Origin: an uncultured Anaerolineae bacterium
Lineage (GTDB): Bacteria; Chloroflexota; Anaerolineae; CG2-30-64-16
DNA: 64,000 bases
Assembly (NCBI GenBank): GCA_937124585.1
Contig: CAKZKT010000055.1
Coordinates: 53,758 to 117,757 of the forward strand
Reading direction: 5' to 3'
Within the stretch, counting starts at the first letter, position 1, and each line of letters starts with the position of its first letter. The notes beneath the pieces are model-generated. The model was not told the origin of the DNA, ran no database searches, and saw only the letters and a program-made list of their open reading frames with translations. The position numbers were made by a program, and so were the translations under genes. Of this stretch, positions 17,320-25,194 are shown in pieces.

Positions 17320-19698
17320 TCACTCTTTTTCGGGCAGCACTTCGCGGCCACGGCTGCCGCCCTGATCGGGGCCGATCACCCCATTGGCCTCGAGCTCGTC
17401 AATCAGCCGGGCGGCGCGCGAGTAGCCGATGCGCAGCCGCCGCTGCAGCAAAGAGACGCTGGCCCGGCCGGCTCGACGCACTTCGGCCACTGCCTGAGCG
17501 TACAGCTCATCCCGGCCTGCGGCGGCCTGTTCGGCTGCCGCGACTTCCTCCCACAGCGGCTGCTGGAGCACCTCCTGGCCGGGCAGCCAGGGAGGTTCCA
17601 GCGGTTCAGCCGTCGGTGCCGGCGGCGCGCCTGCACGATCCGCCGCGCTCGCTTCGGCGTGCGCGCTGGACTCGTCGGCGATCATGCTCGGATCGAGCGG
17701 CTCAAGTTCAGGCCCCAGGGTGCGCGCGCCCTTCCAGTAGCTCACCAGCCGCGCCGTCTCGCGGTCGGACACGAAGCAGCCTTGCAGGCGCTGGAGTTTG
17801 GACGCGTCCGGCGCCATGTAGAGCATGTCGCCCCGGCCCAGCAGTTGTTCGGCGCCGGGCGTGTCGAGGATGACCCGGCTGTCCACCTGCGAGGTGACGG
17901 CGAACGCGATGCGCGCCGGGAAGTTTGCCTTGATCAGGCCGGTGACCACGTCCACACTGGGGCGCTGCGTGGCGATCACCAGATGGATACCCACCGCGCG
18001 CGCCATCTGCGCGATGCGGCAGATATAGCGCTCGACTTCTTCCGGCGCCGAGAGCATCAGGTCGGCCAGCTCATCTATCAGGATGACGATGTAGGGCAGC
18101 ACCGGCTCTCCGCGCGTGGCCAGCTTGTCGTTGTACACTTCAATGTTGCGGCTGCCGGCCTTTGCCAGCAGTTTGTAGCGTCGCTCCATTTCGCGCGTGG
18201 CCCACTGCAATACCGGCACCGCCCGCTCTACGTCTACTACTACTGGCGCGATCAAATGGGGAATGCCGTTGTAGACCGTCAGCTCCACCCGTTTCGGGTC
18301 CAGCATCAGGAAGCGCAGGGTATCGGGCGTGTGGGTGAGGAGCAGCGCGGTGATGATGGCGTTGACGCATACCGATTTGCCGGAGCCGGTCGCGCCGGCG
18401 ATCAGCAGATGCGGCATGCGCGCCAGGTCGGCCACCACAGCCTGGCCCGACACATCGCGACCCAGCCCGAAGGTGAGCACGCCGTGATTGGCGGCGAATT
18501 CCTCCGATTCCATGACGCCGCGCAGCGAGACCATCGAGATCTGGACATTGGGCACCTCAACGCCCACCACATCGCGGCCGGGCACCGGCGCCTCGATGCG
18601 CAGCGGCGATGCCGCCAGCGCCAGCGACAGGTCGTTCGCCAGCGCTTGAATCTGCGAGACGCGCACTTTGACGCGAATCTCCTCGCCTTTGCGATCTTTG
18701 CGAATGATCACCCCTGGCCGCAGCCCAAATTGCGTGACTGCAGGCCCCTGGTTGGCCTCCACGACCTGCACGGGCACGCCGAAGCTCGCCAGCGTGTTCT
18801 CGATGATCTGGGCGCGTTTGCGCAGGTCTTCGCTCTGGATATCCTGCTCCGTGCTGTCTTCGAGGATCTCGGCGATGGCGGGCAGCCGCCAGCTCTGCCC
18901 GCTGCCGCCGATCACGCGCGGGGCAGGCGCGACCCCAGAGGCCGCGGCGGGCGCTGGGGCCATTGTGCCTCGGGACGTCATGGCCGGCTGGCGGGCCTCC
19001 GGCGTCGGCAACGGCGGCAACGAGGGCGGCGCGGCAGGCTGCCCGGCCGCAAGCCGTTCGCGCAGGCTGCGCCACCAGCGACGCCAGGCCGCGGTGCTCT
19101 CGCCGAGCGGCAACGGCGGATTCGGCCGCGTTCCTTCCGGCCCCGGCGTCACACCGTGCAGCCGGCGCCAGCTCTCCCGCAGCGCCTCTTCGACCTGGGC
19201 CAGGCTGATCCCGGTCAGGGCGAACAGAGAGGCCAGCAAGCTGAGCGCCAGGCCCGCCACAGCGGCCGGCCCGCCCAGGATCATGACCAGGCCCTGGCCG
19301 ATCAGATGGCCGAGCAGGCCGCCGCCCTGGCCGGAAAACGGGTCGGCGCTGCCGGCGAGGAAATAGGCGATGGCCGCACCGGTCGTGAACAGGCCGACGA
19401 GACCGAGCAGTCTCGGCAGGGTGAGGATGCGCTGGTCGCTGATCGCACGCAATGCCAGCCAGCCGCCCAGTGCAGCCAGCAGGATCGGCACAAACCATGC
19501 CATGATGCCGAACAGCGTGCGCATCGCGGCGATTATGGCTCCGGTCAGCCTGCCGTGATTGGCCGAAAGCATGCTCAGAAAAAGCAGCAAGGCGACCACC
19601 ACCAGAATGCTGCCCAGCAGTTCAGCGCGCAGGAATTGGCCCAGGTTGGGGCCGGGGCGGGGTTGCGGTTTGCCGCGTTTCGGAGATCGTTTCGCCAT
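17320..19698 (-). CDS. ftsK: FtsK/SpoIIIE DNA translocase
   Basis: FtsK pumps DNA through the division septum and helps resolve chromosome dimers. The N-terminal part has about four membrane helices (residues 25-180), then a Pro/Ala-rich linker. The motor domain has Walker A GATGSGKSVCVNAI and Walker B VILIDELADLMLSAPEE, followed by IGIHL-type strand AVGIHLVIATQRPS. The C-terminal gamma winged helix (LLQRRLRIGYSRAARLIDEL) reads DNA polarity sites. About 792 residues from MAKRSPKRG, preceded by GAGGGTG. A promoter lies within the end of rnjA. Complete and well conserved. Confidence 0.95.
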   Translation of the reverse strand: MAKRSPKRGKPQPRPGPNLGQFLRAELLGSILVVVALLLFLSMLSANHGRLTGAIIAAMRTLFGIMAWFVPILLAALGGWLALRAISDQRILTLPRLLGLVGLFTTGAAIAYFLAGSADPFSGQGGGLLGHLIGQGLVMILGGPAAVAGLALSLLASLFALTGISLAQVEEALRESWRRLHGVTPGPEGTRPNPPLPLGESTAAWRRWWRSLRERLAAGQPAAPPSLPPLPTPEARQPAMTSRGTMAPAPAAASGVAPAPRVIGGSGQSWRLPAIAEILEDSTEQDIQSEDLRKRAQIIENTLASFGVPVQVVEANQGPAVTQFGLRPGVIIRKDRKGEEIRVKVRVSQIQALANDLSLALAASPLRIEAPVPGRDVVGVEVPNVQISMVSLRGVMESEEFAANHGVLTFGLGRDVSGQAVVADLARMPHLLIAGATGSGKSVCVNAIITALLLTHTPDTLRFLMLDPKRVELTVYNGIPHLIAPVVVDVERAVPVLQWATREMERRYKLLAKAGSRNIEVYNDKLATRGEPVLPYIVILIDELADLMLSAPEEVERYICRIAQMARAVGIHLVIATQRPSVDVVTGLIKANFPARIAFAVTSQVDSRVILDTPGAEQLLGRGDMLYMAPDASKLQRLQGCFVSDRETARLVSYWKGARTLGPELEPLDPSMIADESSAHAEASAADRAGAPPAPTAEPLEPPWLPGQEVLQQPLWEEVAAAEQAAAGRDELYAQAVAEVRRAGRASVSLLQRRLRIGYSRAARLIDELEANGVIGPDQGGSRGREVLPEKE

Positions 19699-19737
19699 GA
19701 TCACCCTCATCTGCTCGCGCAAATGTTCTATGGCGCC

Positions 19738-19767
19738 ATTATACACCCATTACACGTCCAGCACCAA
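19738..19767 (-). promoter_or_regulatory. ftsK promoter overlapping the end of rnjA
   Basis: The minus strand shows TTGGTG, 18 bases, TATAAT, spanning the last codons and stop of rnjA. The predicted start is near 19731, giving a leader of about 33 bases. Confidence 0.55.
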
Positions 19768-21396
19768 CGGCAAAATGAGCGGCCGGCGGCCTGTGCGGGC
19801 ATAACAATACTGGCTCAGGACCTCCTTGATTTTGTTGCGAATCGAGGAGCCGGTGGCAGGCATCTTCAGCACTTCCCACATGCGGTCTTTGGCGCCCTCG
19901 ATCAGGTCATCAGCTTCGGCGACATAGACAAAGCCGCGCGTGAGGATCTCCGGGTCGGTGACCACCTCGCCGGTGGCCGGATTGCGCGCGACGATGGCCA
20001 CCAGGAAGCCATCGCGGGCGAGATGCTGACGGTCACGCAGGACGGCCGCGCCGAGTTCGCCGATGCTCAGCCCATCCACCAGCACATGGCCTTCGCTCAC
20101 CCGTTCGCCCACCCGAATGGCGCGCGGCCCGACCTCGACCACCTGGCCGCTTTCCACGATGACGATATTCTCGGGCGGGATGCCCATCGCCTGCGCGGTA
20201 CGGGCGTGGAGCACCAGGTGGCGGTACTCGCCATGCATGGGCACGAAGAAACGCGGCCGCACGAGCGAGATCATCATCTTGTGATCTTCGCGGCTGCCAT
20301 GCCCCGACACGTGCACATCGCACAGATCGGAGTAGATCACGTCGGCGCCCAGCCGGAAGAGATCGTCCACGATGCGATTGACCATCTCCTCGTTGCCGGG
20401 GATGGGCGTGGCCGACAGGATGACGGTGTCTCCGGGGATGATTTGTAGCTGCGGGTGCTCATCGCTGGCCAGTCGGGCCAGCACAGCGGTCGGTTCGCCC
20501 TGGCTGCCGGTGCAGACGATGACCACCTCATCGCGCGGCAGGTTGTTCATCTCCGAGGTGGTCAACAGGTCCTCGGGCGCGATGTCCAGATAGCCCATCT
20601 GGATGGCCATGCGCACGTTGTTCACCATGCTGCGACCGACCACGCCCACGCGGCGGCCGTGGCGTCGCGCGGCGTGGATCACCTGCTGGATGCGCGAGAT
20701 GTTGGAGGCGAAAGTGGCTATGACCACCCGGCCCGTTGCCTGGCCTACGATTTCGTCGAGCACCTCGCTGACGCGCTGCTCGGAAGGCGTGAACCCCTCG
20801 GTGTCGGCGTTGGTCGAGTCGGAGAGCAGCAACAGCACTCCCCGGTCGCCGAGCGCCTGCAATTTGGCCACATCGGTGAGCCGGCCATCCACCGGATGCT
20901 GGTCGAATTTGTAATCCGAAGCATACACGACCACGCCAATCGGCGTTGTGACGGCCACGCCCACGGCATCGGGGATGCTGTGACAGACGTGAAAGAATTC
21001 GACCTGGAACGGGCCGAAGTGCAGCACGTCATCGGGCGTGATGGTGTGCAGCTCGGCGTCGGCCAGCAAGCCGGCCTCGCGCAGTTTGACCTCGGCCAGG
21101 CCGCGCGTCAGCCGGGTGGCGTAGACGGGCACATCGAGGTATTTGAGCAAGTAGGGCAGTGCGCCGATATGGTCTTCATGGCCGTGGGTCAAGATCACTG
21201 CTTGCACGCGGTCGGCGCGCGCGGTCAGGTAGGTGATGTCCGGGTAGACCAGGTCAATGCCCGGCATGTCGCCATCGGGGAACATCAGCCCCACATCTAT
21301 GATCAGGATCTGCTGGTCATATTCCAGGACCATCAGGTTCTTGCCGATCTCGCCGACGCCGCCGAGCGGAATCACGCGGAGAGGAAAGTCCGACAA
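19750..21396 (-). CDS. rnjA: ribonuclease J
   Basis: RNase J is a metallo-beta-lactamase-fold enzyme with endo- and 5'-exonuclease activity in mRNA decay and rRNA maturation. The 548-residue protein begins FPLRVIPLGGVGEIGKNLMV and has the zinc site motif ILTHGHEDHIGALPYLL. Later metal ligands include FFHVCHSIPDAVGV and the GHGSREDHK / PMHGEYRH motifs of the beta-CASP region. Length is typical. It lies 13 bases after rimI, at the end of the tsaE-tsaB-rimI-rnjA group. With pnp also in the window, both main mRNA decay enzymes are present. Confidence 0.95.
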   Translation of the reverse strand: MSDFPLRVIPLGGVGEIGKNLMVLEYDQQILIIDVGLMFPDGDMPGIDLVYPDITYLTARADRVQAVILTHGHEDHIGALPYLLKYLDVPVYATRLTRGLAEVKLREAGLLADAELHTITPDDVLHFGPFQVEFFHVCHSIPDAVGVAVTTPIGVVVYASDYKFDQHPVDGRLTDVAKLQALGDRGVLLLLSDSTNADTEGFTPSEQRVSEVLDEIVGQATGRVVIATFASNISRIQQVIHAARRHGRRVGVVGRSMVNNVRMAIQMGYLDIAPEDLLTTSEMNNLPRDEVVIVCTGSQGEPTAVLARLASDEHPQLQIIPGDTVILSATPIPGNEEMVNRIVDDLFRLGADVIYSDLCDVHVSGHGSREDHKMMISLVRPRFFVPMHGEYRHLVLHARTAQAMGIPPENIVIVESGQVVEVGPRAIRVGERVSEGHVLVDGLSIGELGAAVLRDRQHLARDGFLVAIVARNPATGEVVTDPEILTRGFVYVAEADDLIEGAKDRMWEVLKMPATGSSIRNKIKEVLSQYCYARTGRRPLILPLVLDV

Positions 21397-21409
21397 AGAT
21401 GCCTCCTAT

Positions 21410-22012
21410 TCAAACAAAACGGGCGCCGAAGCACCCTGCTAATCTCTGCATAGCCTCGGCCCGCGCGGCGGCCAGGCGCGCCCGCATCGCCGGTTCCTGC
21501 AGGGCCGGCGTGGTCATCAGGAGAGCGTCTTCGCCATCCCGATAATAGTTGCGCCTCCGACCAACCAGTTGGTAGCCGAGTTTTTCGTAGAGCCGACGCG
21601 CCGGCAGATTGCTGGCGCGCACCTCCAGGGTCGAGGTGCGAGCACCGCGCGCGATCGCCGCGTCGAGCAGCGCCAACATCAGGTAAAGCCCCAGGCCGCA
21701 TCGCCGCCAGGCAGGATGGGTGGCGATGGTGGCGATATGGGCTTCGTCCACCAGCAGCCAGAATCCACCATAGGCCACGAGCTGGCCGGCCGTCGCGATC
21801 TCTTCGGGCACCGCGGCCTGCGTCGGGCCTGACGAATGGTTCGCCTTTCCGGCCGTTGGCAGACGCAGCGCCAGATAGGTCGCCATATCGTTCGCGGTCA
21901 GGTCGGTCAGGTACATGCGCCGGGTCCACGGGTCTTTGAAGCAGACGCGTTCGAGCTCCATGACGACGTCCAGGTCGGCGGGCGTCAGCGGCGTCACGAC
22001 AGGAAATCCCAT
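21410..22012 (-). CDS. rimI: RimI-type ribosomal protein N-acetyltransferase
   Basis: This GNAT-fold acetyltransferase (200 residues) probably acetylates the N-terminal alanine of ribosomal protein S18 or related targets. The acetyl-CoA loop reads RRCGLGLYLMLALLDAAIARG and is followed by LEVRASNLPARRLYEKLGYQ, a near-perfect RimI signature. An insert (LRLPTAGKANHSSGPTQAAV) makes it longer than the usual 150 residues. It lies three bases after tsaB, the classical tsaB-rimI linkage. Confidence 0.88.
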   Translation of the reverse strand: MGFPVVTPLTPADLDVVMELERVCFKDPWTRRMYLTDLTANDMATYLALRLPTAGKANHSSGPTQAAVPEEIATAGQLVAYGGFWLLVDEAHIATIATHPAWRRCGLGLYLMLALLDAAIARGARTSTLEVRASNLPARRLYEKLGYQLVGRRRNYYRDGEDALLMTTPALQEPAMRARLAAARAEAMQRLAGCFGARFV

Positions 22013-22015
22013 GAG

Positions 22016-22696
22016 TCAGCGCACCTTCGGCTGCGGCGGTTCATGCAGGTAGATCGGGCTGAGCGTCGCCGGGTCGTCGAACTGACCGGCCATCAGGCGC
22101 CGCCAGGCCAGCTCTGCGATATAGCCGGCCCGCCGCATGGCCAAGGCCGGTGAAAGGATCTGCGCGCGCGGCCGACCGCACCAGTTCAGCAATGTCTCCC
22201 GGTCGGCCGCCAGCAGCTCGCCGGCGAACGTAGTGGGCCGGGTCACGGTCTGCGCCAGTGCCTCGACGGTCGAGAGCTGATATGGGGTTTGCGGTCCCCA
22301 ACCGGCCGGCCCATGCGCGTAGAGTGCCCAGCAGACCCGTCCCCGGCCCGCCTGGATGAGCGCGATCACCGGAGTCGGCGCATTTTGGTGCGGATAGGCC
22401 ACTGCATCGAGGGTCGGCACGCCGATCAGCCTGGCGCCGGTGGCGAGGGCGATCCCTTTGGCTGCGGCCAGGGCCACGCGCAGCCCCGTGAACGAGCCCG
22501 GCCCCAAAGCCACCGCCACCGCCTGCAGGTCGGCCGGTCGGACACCCGCCTGCGCCAGCATGTGCGCGGCCTGAGGCATCAATTCGACGGTGTGGCGATT
22601 GGCCGAATGCCAGTTGTATTCGGCCATCAGGCCGCGGCCCTCGTCGTACAGCGCACAGCCGGCCAGTCGGGTGGAGGTGTCAAGCGCAAGCAACAT
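22016..22696 (-). CDS. tsaB: TsaB, tRNA t6A synthesis scaffold protein
   Basis: TsaB is an inactive ASKHA-fold partner of TsaD in making N6-threonylcarbamoyladenosine at tRNA position 37. The 226-residue protein opens [16 protein letters not shown] and has the strong motif VALGPGSFTGLRVALAAAKG. The start lies inside the tsaE 3' end, with 17 bases overlapping. TsaD and TsaC are not in the window. Confidence 0.92.
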   Translation of the reverse strand: MLLALDTSTRLAGCALYDEGRGLMAEYNWHSANRHTVELMPQAAHMLAQAGVRPADLQAVAVALGPGSFTGLRVALAAAKGIALATGARLIGVPTLDAVAYPHQNAPTPVIALIQAGRGRVCWALYAHGPAGWGPQTPYQLSTVEALAQTVTRPTTFAGELLAADRETLLNWCGRPRAQILSPALAMRRAGYIAELAWRRLMAGQFDDPATLSPIYLHEPPQPKVR

Positions 22697-23204
22697 CGGT
22701 CAGCTCGGGGACAGTATGGCCTGTATCGGTGCAGGCGATCTGACGCAACAGTTCGATGTAGTGCGCGCCGTGCGCCCGGCACACCAGGCGTCGTCGGTTC
22801 GCATCCAGATACGTCAGGGAGATCTCCAGACGCGCCGTCGGCAACAGATCGAGGATGCGATCGGCCCACTCGATGATCAGGATCTGGTCATCCACCATCA
22901 GATCGGTCAAGCCGATGTCCCACATCTCGGCCGATGCCGCCGTCAGACGGTAGCAGTCGGCATGTTGCAACACACGGCCATCGGCCGCGCGATAGCAATT
23001 GATGAGCACGAAGGTGGGGCTGGTGACCGGAACACGAATGCCCAGGCCTTCGGCCACGCCCTGCGTGAAGACGGTCTTGCCGGCGCCCAGATCGCCGATC
23101 AGGGCCAGCACGTCGCCGTTGCGCAACAATTGACCGAGCCGGGCGCCGATAGCACGGGTGGCCTCGGCGCTTTCGGTCTCGCATGTCCATTCATACGTTT
23201 CCAT
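22680..23204 (-). CDS. tsaE: TsaE, tRNA t6A synthesis ATPase
   Basis: TsaE is the small P-loop ATPase that resets the TsaB-TsaD complex in t6A synthesis. It shows Walker [19 protein letters not shown], then [12 protein letters not shown] and HADCYRL, all classical motifs, and IIEWADRI near the C-terminus. At 174 residues it carries a slightly long C-terminal tail that overlaps tsaB. Its promoter puts the transcription start only about five bases before the ATG, so translation would lack a Shine-Dalgarno site. Confidence 0.93.
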   Translation of the reverse strand: METYEWTCETESAEATRAIGARLGQLLRNGDVLALIGDLGAGKTVFTQGVAEGLGIRVPVTSPTFVLINCYRAADGRVLQHADCYRLTAASAEMWDIGLTDLMVDDQILIIEWADRILDLLPTARLEISLTYLDANRRRLVCRAHGAHYIELLRQIACTDTGHTVPELTDVACA

Positions 23205-23215
23205 AATTCGCCCCT

Positions 23216-23244
23216 ATTATACCCGCGCTGCGGAGCGCGACCAA
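23216..23244 (-). promoter_or_regulatory. tsaE-tsaB-rimI-rnjA promoter, nearly leaderless
   Basis: TTGGTC, 17 bases, TATAAT on the minus strand. The -10 ends only 11 bases before the ATG at 23204, so the mRNA leader should be about five bases. The spacer holds a CGCGCT/AGCGCG inverted repeat. Confidence 0.65.
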
Positions 23245-23340
23245 ACTGACCGGGCCTGTTGACCGTGTCGCGTCGGTCCAGACTTCTCACTTCGGGCCAC
23301 CGGTGGTATGATCAGAGTGCACCAAAGGAGATACTGAACC

Positions 23341-24084
23341 ATGCGCATCCTGATTCTGTCCGACATCCACGCGAACCTGGCCGCCCTGGAGGCGGTGCTG
23401 ACCGACGCACAATCTTTCGAATATGAGGCGGTCTGGTGCCTGGGCGATATCGTCGGTTATGGGCCGGAGCCGGAAGAATGCGTGGCTCGCGTCCGTTCGC
23501 TCAAGCCGCGCGCAGTGGTCGGCAACCATGACTGGGCGGTCATCGGCCGCATGGATGCCGAGGATTTCAACGTCGAAGCCCGCCGCGTGGTTTTGTGGAC
23601 GCGCCAACGGCTGAGCGCCATCAGCTTGAACTGGCTGAGCAATCTACCGCACGAGCCGATCGTCGAGGGCGACTTCACGCTGACCCACGGCAGTCCGCGC
23701 GATCCGGTGTGGGAATACGTGGTCTATCCGGCAGTGGCGGCCGCCAACCTGGCACATTTCCAAACGCCTTTTTGCCTGGTGGGCCACACGCACGTGCCCA
23801 ATCTCTTCGTGTTTGCAGCCGGGAGCCAGCACAAAGTGAATGCGATGCGCGTCAGGCCCGGCCAGCCGATCGCGCTGGAGAAGGCAAATCGGGCCATCCT
23901 GAATCCAGGGAGCGTCGGCCAGCCGCGCGACAGCGATCCGCGCGCCGCCTATGCCATCCTGGACACCGAGCGGAGCACCTGGTTGCCGCGGCGGGCACCC
24001 TATCCCATCGAGGTGACGCAGGCGCACATGCGCGCCGCCGGCCTGCCCGAACGGCTGATCAATCGCCTGGACTTCGGCTGGTGA
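23341..24084 (+). CDS. metallophosphoesterase (YfcE/MJ0936-like)
   Basis: The 247-residue calcineurin-like phosphoesterase has the metal-binding motifs ILSDIHANLAALEAVL (D-x-H), VWCLGDIVGYGP (GD), VVGNHDWAV (GNHD), LTHGSPRD and LVGHTHVP (GHTH). It also has a late NPGSVGQPRD motif. This set is complete, so it should be an active di-metal phosphodiesterase or phosphatase; relatives act on small phosphodiesters. The substrate is unknown. AAGGAG lies ten bases before the ATG, and a weak TTCTCA/TATGAT promoter lies at 23284-23312. Confidence 0.85.
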   Translation: MRILILSDIHANLAALEAVLTDAQSFEYEAVWCLGDIVGYGPEPEECVARVRSLKPRAVVGNHDWAVIGRMDAEDFNVEARRVVLWTRQRLSAISLNWLSNLPHEPIVEGDFTLTHGSPRDPVWEYVVYPAVAAANLAHFQTPFCLVGHTHVPNLFVFAAGSQHKVNAMRVRPGQPIALEKANRAILNPGSVGQPRDSDPRAAYAILDTERSTWLPRRAPYPIEVTQAHMRAAGLPERLINRLDFGW

Positions 24085-24169
24085 CGCCGAATGCGGCGCG
24101 GTCGGCGCTTTCCGCCGTTCGTCTGCTGTACTTCGGAGCGGAACCGACCGACACCAGGCGACGTCACAA

Positions 24170-24186
24170 TGCATAGACGCTATGCA
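24170..24186. promoter_or_regulatory. TGCATAG-N3-CTATGCA inverted repeat upstream of the DUF4349 gene
   Basis: A perfect 7+7 inverted repeat with a three-base centre lies 37 bases before the ATG at 24223. It is too short for a terminator and is more like an operator. Confidence 0.3.
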
Positions 24187-24222
24187 TCCGGCATATTTCG
24201 GGAGGATTGGGGGAGGGAAACG

Positions 24223-25134
24223 ATGAGACGCAGTCTTGTTGTCCTGCTGTTTGTCGGCTTGTTGGTGAGCGCGATCGGCTGCGCGGCCCCGCGGTCCGTA
24301 GTGCGCGAAGTGGCGAGGCCGGTTGAGCTGCCGGCTCCGGCCCCGGCCTGGAACGGGGCCGCGTCGGCCGTCGCCGGAGTCGAATCGGCGGCCGACAGCG
24401 CGGAGCGCATGATCGTGCGCACCGTCGAGCTCAGCATGGTCGTGAACGATACCGAAGCGACCTTGAAAGCCGTCAATGCGTTGGTTGCCGACGCGGGCGG
24501 CTACGTGAACGATTCGCGCACCTGGCGCGAGACCGAACAGCTGCGCGCGCGCGTGGTCGTGCGCATCCCGGCCGACAGGCTCGACGCCACCCTGGAAGCG
24601 TTCAAAAAGCTGGCCGTGCGCATCGAGCGCGAAAATATCAGCGGCCGGGATGTGACGGAGGAGTACAGTGACCTGAACGCGCAGCTGACCAATCTGGAGG
24701 CAACCGAACGCGAGCTGCGCGAATTATTGAGCGAGGTGCGCCAGCGCACGCAGAAGGCCGAGGATATCCTGCAGGTCTATCAGGAACTGACCAGAATACG
24801 CGGCGAGATCGAGCGCGTGAAGGGACGGATGCAATATCTGAGCAATCAGACGGCGCTGGCGACGGTAACCCTGGACTTGATCCCCGATGTGCTCGCCCGA
24901 CCGGTGGTCGAACCGGGCTGGCGGCCGCTGGAGACGCTGAAAAACGCGGGCCGCGCGCTGGTGAACGCGCTCAAGGGGCTGGTGGATGCGGCGATCTGGC
25001 TGGTGATCTTCGTGACGCCGCTGCTGCTCGTGCTTGCCGTCCCGGTCGTGCTGCTCGCACTGCTGATCCGCTGGCTGGCGCGGCGACGTCGTCGGCCCCA
25101 GTCCGGAGGCCCGCAAGGCTCTGTCGGCCTCTAG
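24223..25134 (+). CDS. DUF4349-family membrane-anchored lipoprotein
   Basis: The protein of about 303 residues begins MRRSLVVLLFVGLLVSAIGC, a signal peptide with lipobox AIGC. A DUF4349 domain follows: MIVRTVELSMVVNDTEATL..., a middle coiled-coil rich in Glu/Arg around YSDLNAQLTNLEATERELRE, and a C-terminal hydrophobic segment ending in a basic RRRRRP tail. The role of DUF4349 proteins is not established; they look like envelope proteins. The start at 24223, behind GGAGGG, replaces the longer ORF start. A terminator follows directly. Confidence 0.8.
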   Translation: MRRSLVVLLFVGLLVSAIGCAAPRSVVREVARPVELPAPAPAWNGAASAVAGVESAADSAERMIVRTVELSMVVNDTEATLKAVNALVADAGGYVNDSRTWRETEQLRARVVVRIPADRLDATLEAFKKLAVRIERENISGRDVTEEYSDLNAQLTNLEATERELRELLSEVRQRTQKAEDILQVYQELTRIRGEIERVKGRMQYLSNQTALATVTLDLIPDVLARPVVEPGWRPLETLKNAGRALVNALKGLVDAAIWLVIFVTPLLLVLAVPVVLLALLIRWLARRRRRPQSGGPQGSVGL

Positions 25135-25161
25135 AAACTGCCTGGTTGCGCTATCGGCCGG

Positions 25162-25194
25162 AGCCCCTGAGGCCCCTGCGGGCTTTCAGGGGCT
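25162..25194. terminator. bidirectional terminator at convergent gene ends
   Basis: AGCCCCTGA and TCAGGGGCT form a 9-bp stem between the DUF4349 gene and the end of the convergent cNMP/PH gene. The right arm includes that gene's stop codon. Confidence 0.6.

Noticed and set aside
17659-20448. 929-residue plus-strand ORF opposite ftsK and rnjA
   Set aside because: It is rich in His, Arg, Gln and Ala, lacks any motif and lies antisense to two clearly conserved genes.
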